Assembly: GCF_030518795.1 (NCBI RefSeq)
Contig: NZ_CP130427.1
Coordinates: 1,426,001 to 1,490,000, forward strand
Source of the DNA: Micromonospora sp. NBRC 110009
Lineage (GTDB): Bacteria > Actinomycetota > Actinomycetes > Mycobacteriales > Micromonosporaceae
DNA length: 64,000 bases
Direction: 5' to 3'
Below are positions 9,697 through 17,363 of this stretch, one piece after another. Every line of letters begins with the position of its first letter. Position 1 is the first letter of the stretch. Below the pieces are notes generated by a model, which was not told the origin of the DNA, did no database searches, and saw only the letters and a list, made by a program, of their open reading frames with translations. Position numbers and translations under genes: made by a program.

Positions 9697-9710
9697 CCAC
9701 GGCCGCACCC

Positions 9711-10679
9711 TCAACTTCCGTCGGAGGAGTGGCCGGGGAACAGGTGGGCGGTCGGGTCGATGACCACGGCCGCGTTGTTCACCGCCGTGGCGGCCTCGCC
9801 GAAGCCGGTGGCGATCAGCCGGACCTTGCCCTGGTATTCGGTGATGTCGCCGGCCGCGAAGACCCGGGGCAGGTTGGTGGCCATCGCACTGTCCACCACG
9901 ATGTGCCGCCGGTCCAGCTTCAGCCCCCACTCGGCGAGCGGCCCCAGGTCGGCGGTGAAGCCGAGGGCGGCGACCACGCTGTCCACCGGCAGGGTCTCCA
10001 CCGCGCCGCCGCGTACGGTGAGCTCGGCCCCGGTGACCCGGCCCTCGCCGTACAGCCCGGTCACCTCGGCGTTGACCACCACCCGGACCGGCAGAGCGTG
10101 CACCCGCGCCACGGTCGAGGCGTGCGCCCGGAACTTCTCCCGCCGGTGCACCAGGGTCACCGACCGGGCGATCGGCTGAAGCGTGACCGCCCAGTCGAAG
10201 GCCGAATCGCCGCCGCCCACGATGAGCACGTCCCGGCCGGCCAGCTCCGCGGGCTGGGGCACGAAATAGACGATCCCGGCGCCCACGAAGCTGTCGGCCA
10301 CCGGCAACGGCCGGGGCGTGAAGCTGCCCAGCCCGCCGGTCACCACCACCGCGCCGCAGCGCAGCTGCTCGCCCCCGGCGAGGCCGAGCACCGGCCGCCC
10401 GTCGACGTACGACAGCTTCTCCGCCCGGGTGCCGAGCAGGTACTCGGGGTGGAAGGGCGCGGCCTGGGCGACCAGGTTCGCCACCAGTTCCCGCCCCTTG
10501 ACGGCGGGGAACCCGGCGACGTCGAGGATGAGCTTCTCCGGGTACATGGCGGTGACCTGGCCACCCGGCTCGGGCAGCGCGTCGATCACCGCCACGGAGA
10601 GGCCGCGGAACCCGGCGTAGTACGCGGCGAAGAGCCCGGCCGGACCGGCCCCGATCACGGCGACATCGACCTCGCGCAT
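9711..10679 (-). CDS. Ferredoxin/flavodoxin-NADP+ reductase, thioredoxin-reductase-like
   Basis: 322 residues. FAD site VIGAGPAGLFAAYYAG at the N-terminus, NADP site IVGGGDSAFDWAVTL in the middle, second FAD motif FAAGDITEYQGKVRLIATG near the end. The CxxC of thioredoxin reductase is absent, and the extended FVPQPAEL segment matches the TrxR-like ferredoxin-NADP reductases (YumC type). It would pass electrons between NADPH and ferredoxin in the cytoplasm. Stands alone, convergent with the TetR gene. Confidence 0.88.
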   Translation of the reverse strand: MREVDVAVIGAGPAGLFAAYYAGFRGLSVAVIDALPEPGGQVTAMYPEKLILDVAGFPAVKGRELVANLVAQAAPFHPEYLLGTRAEKLSYVDGRPVLGLAGGEQLRCGAVVVTGGLGSFTPRPLPVADSFVGAGIVYFVPQPAELAGRDVLIVGGGDSAFDWAVTLQPIARSVTLVHRREKFRAHASTVARVHALPVRVVVNAEVTGLYGEGRVTGAELTVRGGAVETLPVDSVVAALGFTADLGPLAEWGLKLDRRHIVVDSAMATNLPRVFAAGDITEYQGKVRLIATGFGEAATAVNNAAVVIDPTAHLFPGHSSDGS

Positions 10680-10782
10680 GGCAGACCGTCACTTTCGCCC
10701 ACGGATCAACGCGTGTTGATCCCGACGGTAGGCGGCCCGGGGTGGCCCGGCAAGCACCTCCCGGCCACGGTTCGACGGCCGG

Positions 10783-11445
10783 TCAGGGCAGCGTGACGGT
10801 GGGCGACCCGGTCGGGTCCGGGTCGGACAGCTCGGCCCGGCGGCGGCGGAACAGGATCGCCGCGACGATCCCGCCGAGCAGCCCGAACAGATGTCCCTGC
10901 CAGGAGATGCGCTCGTCGGTGGGGAGGATGCCGAGCAGCTGCCAGCCGTAGAGGAGGCCGACCAGCAACACCACGCCGAAGTTCCACCAGCTCCGCTCAA
11001 CCACGCCCCGGGTGAGCAGGATGCCGAGGTAGCCGAAGATGACGCCGCTCGCGCCGACCACCACCGAGTTCGGCGACCCGGTGAACCACACCCCCAGCCC
11101 GCTGACCAGGATGATCACCAAGGTCGACCAGAGGAACCGGCGGGTGCCGGCCGCCAGCACGAAGGTGCCGAGCAGGATCAGCGGGATGCTGTTGCTGTAG
11201 AGGTGGTTCCAACCGGCGTGCAGGAACGGCGAGAAGACGACCCCGTCGAGCCCCTGGATCCGGCGCGGGATGATCCCGGCGGTCACGTCGAGATTGGCGT
11301 GCAGGCCGACGTCGAGCGCCTCGATGAGGAACAGCACCGGCACGAACGCGCACATCGCCACGAAGGCCCGGCCCAGGGAGGCGTAGAACGCCTCGGTGCC
11401 GAACCGGTGGGGATCGCCGCCCGTGGGGCCGCCGCGCCAGGTCAC
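10783..11445 (-). CDS. Rhomboid-family intramembrane serine protease
   Basis: 220 residues from GTG 11445, with a TAGCTG -10-like element 7 nt upstream; the open frame continues upstream without protein character. It has six or so hydrophobic helices with the rhomboid catalytic dyad: Ser in VVVGASGVIFGYLG and His in WQGHLFGLLGG. The HAGWNHLYSNSIPLILLG helix supplies the conserved His/Asn oxyanion residues. It would cleave membrane proteins within the bilayer; substrate unknown. Ends with a short charged cytoplasmic tail. Confidence 0.9.
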   Translation of the reverse strand: MTWRGGPTGGDPHRFGTEAFYASLGRAFVAMCAFVPVLFLIEALDVGLHANLDVTAGIIPRRIQGLDGVVFSPFLHAGWNHLYSNSIPLILLGTFVLAAGTRRFLWSTLVIILVSGLGVWFTGSPNSVVVGASGVIFGYLGILLTRGVVERSWWNFGVVLLVGLLYGWQLLGILPTDERISWQGHLFGLLGGIVAAILFRRRRAELSDPDPTGSPTVTLP

Positions 11446-11561
11446 GTACCAACAGCTATCAGCAATCGGGGCCGACCGCCACTCGTGCGCCGCGCCACGC
11501 CGAAGCACGACGGCGGCGGGGTGTGCGGATCCCCACACACCCCGCCACCGTCAGTGTCCGG

Positions 11562-12236
11562 TCAGTACCAGCCGGTGCTCTGCGAGTGCTGCCAGGCACC
11601 GCAGGGGTCGTCGTACCGGCCCTCGATGTAGCCGAGGCCCCACTTGATCTGGGTGGCCGGGTTGGTCTTCCAGTCGTCGGCGACCGAGCCCATCTTGCTG
11701 CCCGGGAGCGCCTGCGGGATCCCGTACGCGCCGGACCCCTCGTTGTAGGCCTTGTGGTTCCAGCCGCTCTCCTTGGTCCAGAGCTTGTCCAGACACGGGA
11801 ACTGGTCGATGCCGAAACCCTCGTCCAGCATGATCGCGCAGCCGATCTGCCGGTTGCCGCTGTACTCCTCGCAGGAGGTCGGGATCGGACCGTCGTACGG
11901 CTTGGCCCTGGCCGCGGCCTCCCGCTCCTTCTTGCGGGACGCGGCTGCCGCCTCGGCCTCCTTGGCCCGCTCGGCGGCCTCCTTGGCCGCCGCGGCGGCC
12001 CGCAGCCGCGCCTGGTACTCGGCGGCCCGCTGCTTGGCCGACGCCAAGCGGTGGTCGGTCTGCCGGTCCCGCTGGTACGCGTACTCGGCCCGGTCGACCT
12101 CCAGGCCGACCTGCGCGGTCAGGCCCTGTTGCTGGGTCTGTCGGTCTTCGCCCAGGTAAAAGCCGCCGGCAACGCCCACGGAGAGCAGTGCGACAGCGGC
12201 CGTACGGGCGCCGAACCGGCTCCACAGCCGACTCAC
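11562..12236 (-). CDS. Secreted lytic transglycosylase-like protein
   Basis: 224 residues from GTG 12236, with AAGGGA about 9 nt upstream. A short signal anchor (FGARTAAVALLSVGVAGGFYLG) is followed by a 100-residue Ala/Lys/Glu-rich coiled coil. A C-terminal SLT-like domain reads CLDKLWTKESGWNHKAYNEGSGAYGIPQALPGSKM and WGLGYIEGRYDDPCGAW. The Glu in KESGWN is the expected catalytic acid. Predicted to cut peptidoglycan glycan strands outside the cell. Upstream lie a CRP-like palindrome (12461-12476) and a 62-codon reading frame overlapping this start by four bases. Confidence 0.9.
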   Translation of the reverse strand: MSRLWSRFGARTAAVALLSVGVAGGFYLGEDRQTQQQGLTAQVGLEVDRAEYAYQRDRQTDHRLASAKQRAAEYQARLRAAAAAKEAAERAKEAEAAAASRKKEREAAARAKPYDGPIPTSCEEYSGNRQIGCAIMLDEGFGIDQFPCLDKLWTKESGWNHKAYNEGSGAYGIPQALPGSKMGSVADDWKTNPATQIKWGLGYIEGRYDDPCGAWQHSQSTGWY

Positions 12237-12421
12237 GAAGTGGTCCCTTCGTCGGGGGCAAGGACACGGCGCGTCGGCTGGCCCTCGTGGCCACGCCGGC
12301 GCCGTGAGCGCCCCGACCCCTGCGGTCGCAGCCGACGCACCATGGTCCGTGGCTCTCCGCCGTCCTGCGGCGAACGATGCTCGACGATCTTCCTGGTGCG
12401 TGGGCGCTCGATGGACACCAT
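12233..12421 (-). CDS. Possible small basic protein coupled to the transglycosylase
   Basis: 62 codons, ATG 12421 to a TGA that overlaps the transglycosylase GTG (GTGA). The product would be strongly basic (IERPRTRKIVEHRSP, RRLRPQGSGRSRRRRGHEG). No clear ribosome-binding site precedes it and no family is recognised. Codon use is ambiguous, so it may be only leader RNA. The exact stop-start overlap and its position below the CRP-like site are the reasons to list it. Confidence 0.25.
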   Translation of the reverse strand: MVSIERPRTRKIVEHRSPQDGGEPRTMVRRLRPQGSGRSRRRRGHEGQPTRRVLAPDEGTTS

Positions 12422-12460
12422 TGCGCACAGTGAGGCGGTTGGGAAACCAAGAGGGCCATT

Positions 12461-12476
12461 TGTGATCTGCGCCACA
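12461..12476. promoter_or_regulatory. CRP/GlxR-like binding site
   Basis: TGTGATCTGCGCCACA matches TGTGA-N6-TCACA at 9 of 10 positions and lies inside a longer perfect repeat, TTTGTG-N8-CACAAA. It is about 225 nt upstream of the transglycosylase start. cAMP receptor control of muralytic genes such as rpfA is known in mycobacteria; control here is inferred. Confidence 0.5.
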
Positions 12477-12521
12477 AAGTGAAGCCACTCAAAGCGGGAC
12501 ATAAAGGCCGGCGAATGGGCC

Positions 12522-13937
12522 TCAGAGCGGGATGTCCTCCAACAGATCCGTGACCATGGCGGCGATCGGAGAACGCTCCGAACGGCTGAGGGTGACGTGC
12601 GCGAAGAGCGGATGGCCCTTCAACGCCTCGATCACCGCGGTCACCCCGTCGTGCCGCCCCACCCGCAGATTGTCCCGCTGCGCCACATCATGGGTGAGCA
12701 CCACCCGCGACCCCTGGCCGATCCGGGAGAGCACGGTGAGCAGTACGCCCCGCTCCAGCGACTGCGCCTCGTCGACGATCACGAAGGCGTCGTGCAGGCT
12801 GCGGCCCCGGATGTGGGTCAGCGGCAGGACCTCCAGCAGACCCCGCGAGGTGACCTCCTCCAGCACGTTCTCGTGCACCACCGCACCGAGCGTGTCGAAG
12901 ACCGCCTGCGCCCAGGGGGACATCTTCTCCGTCTCGGAGCCCGGCAGGTAGCCGAGCTCCTGGCCGCCGACCGCGTAGAGCGGGCGGAAGACGATCACCT
13001 TCTTGTGCCGGCGGCGCTCCATCACCGCCTCCAGCCCGGCGCAGAGCGCCAGGGCGGACTTGCCGGTGCCGGCCCGACCGCCCAGCGAGACGATGCCGAT
13101 CGACTCGTCCAGCAGCAGGTCGAGGGCGACCCGCTGCTCCGCCGAGCGGCCGTGCACCCCGAACGCCTCCCGGTCACCCCGGACCAGCCGGACCGTCTTG
13201 TCCGGCAGCACCCGACCCAGCGCCGAGCCCCGCCCGGAGTGCAGCACCAGCCCGGTGTGGCAGGGCAGGCCGGCGGCGGCGTCCAGGTCCAGCGCCTCGC
13301 CCGCGTACAGCCGGGCGATCTCCTCCTCGGCCAGTTCCAGCTCGGCCATGCCGGTCCAGGTCGGATCGCTGGCCTGGCCGTGCCGGTACTCGTCGGCCGG
13401 CAGGCCCACCGAGGCCGCCTTCACCCGCAGCGGCATGTCCTTGCTGACCAGGGTGACCTCCCGCCCCTCGGCGGCGAGGTTGAGCGCCACGGAGAGGATC
13501 CGGGCGTCGTTCGACTCGGTGCGGAAGCCGGGCGGGAGCACCCCGTCGTCGGTGTGGTTCAGCTCCACCCGCAGGGTGCCGCCCTGGTCGTTGGCGGGGA
13601 TCGGCCGGTCCAGCCGGCCGTGCTTCACCCGCAGCTCGTCCAGCATGCGCAGCGACTGGCGGGCGAACCAGCCCAGCTCGGGGTGGTGCCGCTTCCCCTC
13701 CAGCTCGGAGATGACCACCAGCGGCAGCACCACCTCGTGCTCGGCGAAGCGGTGGAAGGCCGCGGGATCGGAGAGGAGGACCGAGGTGTCCAGGACGAAG
13801 GCCTGGCCGGCTGGTCGAGGCTCCTCGGTGCCGGCCGACCCGGCGGCCGCGGTGCGGCGGCTGCGGGTGGTGCGGCGGGTCGTGGCGGTCGCGGCCGGGG
13901 TCTGGTCGGCACCAGCGGGGGTACGGCGAGTGGTCAC
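12522..13937 (-). CDS. phoH: PhoH-family protein: PIN domain plus PhoH ATPase
   Basis: 471 residues from GTG 13937, with GGAG upstream. After a Thr/Arg-rich tail, a PIN ribonuclease domain begins at [12 protein letters not shown] (about residues 45-180, acidic residues in LDTSVL, SELEG and ESNDARIL). The PhoH ATPase follows, with Walker [13 protein letters not shown] and Walker B-type [13 protein letters not shown]. This is the PhoH2 architecture, described in mycobacteria as an ATP-dependent RNA helicase/RNase. The short upstream antitoxin gene (phoAT) reported there is not evident here. Confidence 0.93.
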   Translation of the reverse strand: MTTRRTPAGADQTPAATATTRRTTRSRRTAAAGSAGTEEPRPAGQAFVLDTSVLLSDPAAFHRFAEHEVVLPLVVISELEGKRHHPELGWFARQSLRMLDELRVKHGRLDRPIPANDQGGTLRVELNHTDDGVLPPGFRTESNDARILSVALNLAAEGREVTLVSKDMPLRVKAASVGLPADEYRHGQASDPTWTGMAELELAEEEIARLYAGEALDLDAAAGLPCHTGLVLHSGRGSALGRVLPDKTVRLVRGDREAFGVHGRSAEQRVALDLLLDESIGIVSLGGRAGTGKSALALCAGLEAVMERRRHKKVIVFRPLYAVGGQELGYLPGSETEKMSPWAQAVFDTLGAVVHENVLEEVTSRGLLEVLPLTHIRGRSLHDAFVIVDEAQSLERGVLLTVLSRIGQGSRVVLTHDVAQRDNLRVGRHDGVTAVIEALKGHPLFAHVTLSRSERSPIAAMVTDLLEDIPL

Positions 13938-14162
13938 AGGCCTGCTCCGCGGATGGGCACCCGGCCACCCGAGTTCCGCCTCGTCCGGTGCCCGGTGGAC
14001 ACGGGGTCGGATGCGGGCCCCGTGCGCGAGGTCGCAGGTCCGGGCTGTCCGGCCGGCCCGGGAAAACCCCGGTGCCATGCCTAGACGCTAATGCCACGAA
14101 CGCCCGTCGGCTAGGGGTCGCCGTGGATCACACTTGACCGGAAGGTGAAGGGTGCGCGGCGA

Positions 14163-14203
14163 GCCGGCCGGGATGCGTGCCCCCTGCGCGCATCCCGGCC
14201 GGC
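14163..14203. terminator. Strong hairpin, 15-bp perfect stem
   Basis: GCCGGCCGGGATGCG pairs perfectly with CGCATCCCGGCCGGC around an 11-nt loop. It lies in the 344-bp gap between the unknown gene at 14282 (same strand, upstream) and phoH, with no U-run. The rest of that gap shows no gene. Confidence 0.6.
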
Positions 14204-14235
14204 GGAGCCACCGTCACCGGTCTGACGTGGCCCCG

Positions 14236-14267
14236 ACGGTGCGTGTCCGCCGCGGACGACGCACCGT
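14236..14267. terminator. Second hairpin below the unknown gene at 14282
   Basis: ACGGTGCGT-g-TCCGC pairs with GCGGA-cg-ACGCACCGT. It sits 14 nt past the stop codon of the minus-strand gene ending at 14282, as expected for its terminator. Confidence 0.7.
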
Positions 14268-14281
14268 GCCCTGGGCGGGTC

Positions 14282-14728
14282 TCAGCCCTGCCGGCGGACC
14301 AGGGTTCCGGTCTGCCGGCCGCCCGCCGAACCGGCGGACGCGCTGAACGAGGACCCGGTGTACGTGGTGCCCTGCCGGGTGACGAGGCCGCCGAGCTGAG
14401 CGGTCGCGGTGGCGGTGGCGCGCGGGGACGGGCCGGCCGCCGGCCGGGCGGTGACCGCGGCCGGGACGGCCGTGCCGGCGAAGGGGACGGCGGCGCGGGT
14501 CGCGGTGGCGGTCATCGACATCGGAGTGGGCCGGGTCGCCGACGAGCCGATCACGGCCTGCGCGTCGCGGCGCCGCCGGTTCCAGGCGCCCCGGTCCCCG
14601 TCGAAGTATCCCTGCCGGTAACCGAACCGGTAGCCGATCCGGTAGCTGAGCTGGCCGTGCAACCGCCCCGCCGCGTAGCAGGTCGAACCGAGCACGAGGA
14701 CGAGGACGACGGCGAGGAACGGGCTCAT
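14282..14728 (-). CDS. Unknown single-pass membrane protein with GYR repeats
   Basis: 148 residues. One N-terminal hydrophobic helix (FLAVVLVLVLGSTCYAAG) is followed directly by a four-residue periodic motif (YRIGYRFGYRQGYFDG), then a basic patch WNRRRR. About 90 low-complexity Ala/Thr/Ser/Pro residues follow. No family recognised. It lies 34 nt below the gene ending at 14763 on the same strand, so the two are probably co-transcribed. Confidence 0.65.
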   Translation of the reverse strand: MSPFLAVVLVLVLGSTCYAAGRLHGQLSYRIGYRFGYRQGYFDGDRGAWNRRRRDAQAVIGSSATRPTPMSMTATATRAAVPFAGTAVPAAVTARPAAGPSPRATATATAQLGGLVTRQGTTYTGSSFSASAGSAGGRQTGTLVRRQG

Positions 14729-14762
14729 CCCGCCCCTCCGGTGGGCGTCGGGGACAGCCGGC

Positions 14763-15104
14763 TCATCGCTCCTCCGGCTCGACCAGGGGGTCGGCGACCA
14801 GCAGCCGCTCCAGGTCCTCGGTGCTGACCTCCTCGACCAGCTCGACGCTGATCCGGCAGCCCTCCAGCATCACCTCGGCGACCGAGGCCCGGCGGATCTC
14901 GCCGCCGGCGTCGTAGACCCGGACGCTCAGTTCCGGGCAGCCGAGGTGGGTACGCCACGCATTCCACTCGTCCCGGTCACCGACGCTGAGGGAGAGGTAC
15001 CGGCAGCCCCGGGCGAGGTAGAGACGCCACGGGGCGGTCAGCCCGGCGGCCACCCCGTCCGCGATCAGGCCGAAGGCCTGGGCACGGGTCGCGAGCTCGG
15101 TCAC
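14763..15104 (-). CDS. Small unknown cytoplasmic protein
   Basis: 113 residues, GTG start. No signal or membrane helix. It is mixed alpha/beta with a central GDRDEWNAWRTHLGCPEL, a strand pair ELSVRVYDAGGEIRRASVAEV and an acidic C-terminus. I do not recognise the family. It is divergent from the XRE regulator at 15369 across a 264-bp region carrying repeated GTGACA words, and is the likely first gene of a pair with the GYR-repeat protein. Confidence 0.65.
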   Translation of the reverse strand: MTELATRAQAFGLIADGVAAGLTAPWRLYLARGCRYLSLSVGDRDEWNAWRTHLGCPELSVRVYDAGGEIRRASVAEVMLEGCRISVELVEEVSTEDLERLLVADPLVEPEER

Positions 15105-15160
15105 GAGACCCCCTCGGCAACCGCGGAGTGACGCATATGAGCACTCGTCGTCTCATGCAC

Positions 15161-15318
15161 GTGACACACCGTAAGTTGTCCCATGAGCGTGACAGTATCA
15201 GCTTTTCGTCTGTTTACCGCCGTACTGGCGTCTATCTATTCTGCCCGGGTGACACCCCTCAGGAGCAGCACAGAATCGTTTACCGGAAATCCGGGCCAGC
15301 CGTCACATCAGCGTGACA
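15161..15318. promoter_or_regulatory. Cluster of GTGACA words in a divergent regulatory region
   Basis: GTGACA occurs at 15161, 15189, 15249 and 15313. The last forms an inverted pair with GTCAC at 15302 (GTCAC-N6-GTGAC). The region is unusually AT-rich for this genome and separates the gene ending at 14763 from the XRE gene. A regulator-binding role is inferred. Confidence 0.4.
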
Positions 15319-15356
15319 GCAGCGCGCCGGGCCGCGCCGGAGCGGCGGACTGGCCG

Positions 15357-15362
15357 TACGGT
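15357..15362 (+). promoter_or_regulatory. -10 element of the XRE gene (leaderless)
   Basis: TACGGT, then CACGGG, then the GTG start at 15369. Confidence 0.45.
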
Positions 15363-15368
15363 CACGGG

Positions 15369-15809
15369 GTGAGCGAGACCGCCAACGCACGGAAGATCGC
15401 CTTCGCCACCTTCGTCCGCCGCGCGCTGGACGACGCGCGCGCCATGCGGGCGTGGAGCGGCACCGAGGTCTCCCGGCGCACCGGCGTCTCCCGGCAGACC
15501 ATCAACCGGTGGGTGCGCGGCGACTGGGCGAGCGACCCCGAGGTGGAGCGGGTGGTGGCGTTCTGCGAGGGGCTGGGCCTCAACCCGGCGGCGGCGTTCG
15601 CCGCGCTGGACTGGGACCGGGCCGCCGCTCCGCGCACCACCCCCACCCCGCCGCCGATGGATCCCGACGTCGAGGCGCTGCTGCGCCGGCTGGTCGACCC
15701 GAACGTCTCCGAGGCGGAGAAGTTCCACATTCGAGAAACCATTCGCTACCTCGCCTATCGCCCGACCATGCCCGTCGATGCCGGAAAACGAGGCAGGCAG
15801 GCCGGATAG
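15369..15809 (+). CDS. XRE-family DNA-binding protein
   Basis: 146 residues from GTG 15369. A Cro/C1-type helix-turn-helix fills the N-terminal half (WSGTEVSRRTGVSRQTINRWVRG, about residues 30-52), followed by the expected FCEGLGLNPAAAFAALDWD. A short Pro-rich linker leads to a C-terminal helical segment (MDPDVEALLRRLVDPNVSEAEKFHIRETIRYLAYRP) that may mediate dimerisation. Probably autoregulated and controlling the divergent pair, given the repeats at 15161-15318. No phage or toxin genes lie next to it. Confidence 0.85.
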   Translation: MSETANARKIAFATFVRRALDDARAMRAWSGTEVSRRTGVSRQTINRWVRGDWASDPEVERVVAFCEGLGLNPAAAFAALDWDRAAAPRTTPTPPPMDPDVEALLRRLVDPNVSEAEKFHIRETIRYLAYRPTMPVDAGKRGRQAG

Positions 15810-15988
15810 ACGACACGCCGCGGGGTTCCGCAAATGGCGAAAGAACGGTACGGCAGAGCTGATTGTTCCCCTCCGGGGCCGGAAGGGGCGCGCTAGCGTC
15901 CCTATTCGTACTGCTCGGGGCTCGTCGTCGGCGGGGGGACGGGACAAGGCCGAACTCAGCCCTGCGGGACAGAAGGAGGGGTCTGTCC

Positions 15989-16342
15989 ATGACCCTGAAA
16001 TGGTTGGCAGTCGTGGTCGCGGTGGTGTCGGTGACATCGTGCGTGACCGGCAACGTGGTGGTCGGCGTACTGGACGGCGGGCAGCTTCCCCTGGTCGTCA
16101 ACCTCTTCGCCCTCACCACGGCCGGCACCGCGGTGGTCCTCGCCGTCGTCGCCGAACTGCACGACCGGCTCAACGATCGGGTCAGCGCGCTCACCGAGTT
16201 CCTCGTGGCGCGGCTCAACGAGATCGAGGCGCACACCGGCGACCGGAACACCGGATTCGTGGAGGGCTACCTGCTCAGCCACGGTCAGGAGGCGGCCGTG
16301 CTGCCGTTCGGACGCCGGGGACGGGGAGCCGCCGAACGGTGA
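15989..16342 (+). CDS. Small two-helix membrane protein, unknown
   Basis: 117 residues from ATG 15989, with GGAGG 8 nt upstream. Two hydrophobic helices (TLKWLAVVVAVVSVTSCVTGNVVVGV and LVVNLFALTTAGTAVVLAVVAEL) precede a charged cytoplasmic helix (HDRLNDRVSALTEFLVARLNEIEAHTG). No family identified with certainty. Between the XRE gene and this start (15810-15988) I see only the leader. Confidence 0.75.
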   Translation: MTLKWLAVVVAVVSVTSCVTGNVVVGVLDGGQLPLVVNLFALTTAGTAVVLAVVAELHDRLNDRVSALTEFLVARLNEIEAHTGDRNTGFVEGYLLSHGQEAAVLPFGRRGRGAAER

Positions 16343-16398
16343 TTCCCGCGCCGGCCGGGCGTCACATCTCGGCCACGAATACGCCGCCCTGCCCGGGG

Positions 16399-16404
16399 TA
16401 CGCT
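16399..16404 (+). promoter_or_regulatory. -10 element of otsB (leaderless)
   Basis: TACGCT, 7 nt, then GTG 16412. Confidence 0.5.
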
Positions 16405-16411
16405 GTCGCGC

Positions 16412-17236
16412 GTGCCGCCGTTGAATCTGGGCAACCAGCAGCCGAAGACCCCGTTGGACGCCGAGCACGCGTGGCGCGCCACCGCCGCCCGCGCGGCCGA
16501 CGTGGTGTTCTTCTTCGACTTCGACGGCACACTCGCGCCGGTCGACGACGACCCCACCGCGGTCCAGCCCGCCCCGAAGGTGCTCGCCGCGCTGGAGGCC
16601 CTCGCCCCCCGCGTACGCCGGATCGCCATCGTCTCCGCGCGCCCGGTGGAGTTCCTCCGCGACCACCTGGGCGGCCTCGCCGGCATCGACCTTTACGGCC
16701 TCTATGGCCTGGAGCACAGCCACTCCGGCGGTGAGACGGTCACCGAGCCGGCCGCCCTGCCATGGGTGCCCACCATGGCCGAGCTCGCCGAGCAGGCCCG
16801 CGCCGAGCTGCCGCCCGGCGCCCTGGTGGAGTTCAAGCGGCTCTCCGTCGCCCTGCACTGGCGCACCGCCCCGCAGCTCGGCGACCTGGTCCAGGAGTGG
16901 GGCCGGGCCCAGGCCGACCGGCTCGGCCTGCGCTGCCAGGCCGGGCGGATGGTGCTGGAGCTGAAGCCCCCGGTCGACCGGGACAAGGGCATGGTCATCG
17001 GCGAGATGGTCCGGGACGCCGGCGGCGCCTGGTACTTCGGCGACGACGTCTCCGACATCAGGGCCTTCGCGGCGCTGCGCGCCCGGGCCGCCGCCGACCC
17101 CGAGTTCCTCGGCGTGTGCGTCGCCGTCGCCAACTCGGAGACCGGCCACGAGGTCGCCGACGCCGCCGACCTCACCCTCGACTCCCCCGCCGCCCTGGCC
17201 GACTTCCTCACCAAGGCCCTCCCCCACCTCCCCTAA
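16412..17236 (+). CDS. otsB: Trehalose-6-phosphate phosphatase
   Basis: 274 residues, GTG start. HAD-fold phosphatase giving trehalose from trehalose-6-phosphate. Motif I DFDGTLAPVDDDP (nucleophile and acid Asp at about residues 36 and 38), motif II in AIVSARPVEFL, the conserved GLYGLEHS cap segment, and motif IV YFGDDVSDIRAF are all present. otsA is not in the window, so the synthase must lie elsewhere. Convergent with the cis-prenyl synthase. Confidence 0.95.
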   Translation: MPPLNLGNQQPKTPLDAEHAWRATAARAADVVFFFDFDGTLAPVDDDPTAVQPAPKVLAALEALAPRVRRIAIVSARPVEFLRDHLGGLAGIDLYGLYGLEHSHSGGETVTEPAALPWVPTMAELAEQARAELPPGALVEFKRLSVALHWRTAPQLGDLVQEWGRAQADRLGLRCQAGRMVLELKPPVDRDKGMVIGEMVRDAGGAWYFGDDVSDIRAFAALRARAAADPEFLGVCVAVANSETGHEVADAADLTLDSPAALADFLTKALPHLP

Positions 17237-17262
17237 CCCCTGCGTTCCCCTCCCTCCTCCGC

Positions 17263-17330
17263 GATCTTGCAATTGCTGCCCCGACAAACCGGAGCGAAAG
17301 CCGCGGAAGCGGGGCCGAAACTGCAAGATC
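17263..17330. repeat. Imperfect inverted repeat with GATCTTGCA ends
   Basis: GATCTTGCAATTGCTGCCCC (17263-17282) and GGGGCCGAAACTGCAAGATC (17311-17330) pair at 17 of 20 positions. It lies between the convergent otsB and prenyl synthase genes and probably ends both transcripts. Similar GATCTTGCA palindromes are, from memory, common in Micromonospora intergenic DNA. Confidence 0.6.
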
Positions 17331-17363
17331 AGCGGGGCGGGGGCGGGGGATGCGGGAAGGGCG

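Noticed and set aside
7951..10692. Continuous minus-strand frame suggesting a 913-residue fusion of the flavoprotein region and SDR
   Set aside because: Only the part from ATG 8868 is protein-like. The upstream part reads antisense to the TetR gene and out of frame with the ferredoxin reductase.
12237..12521. Possible c-di-AMP (ydaO) riboswitch before the transglycosylase
   Set aside because: Such switches often precede actinobacterial wall hydrolases, but the conserved core around CCCGACAGCTAACC is absent.
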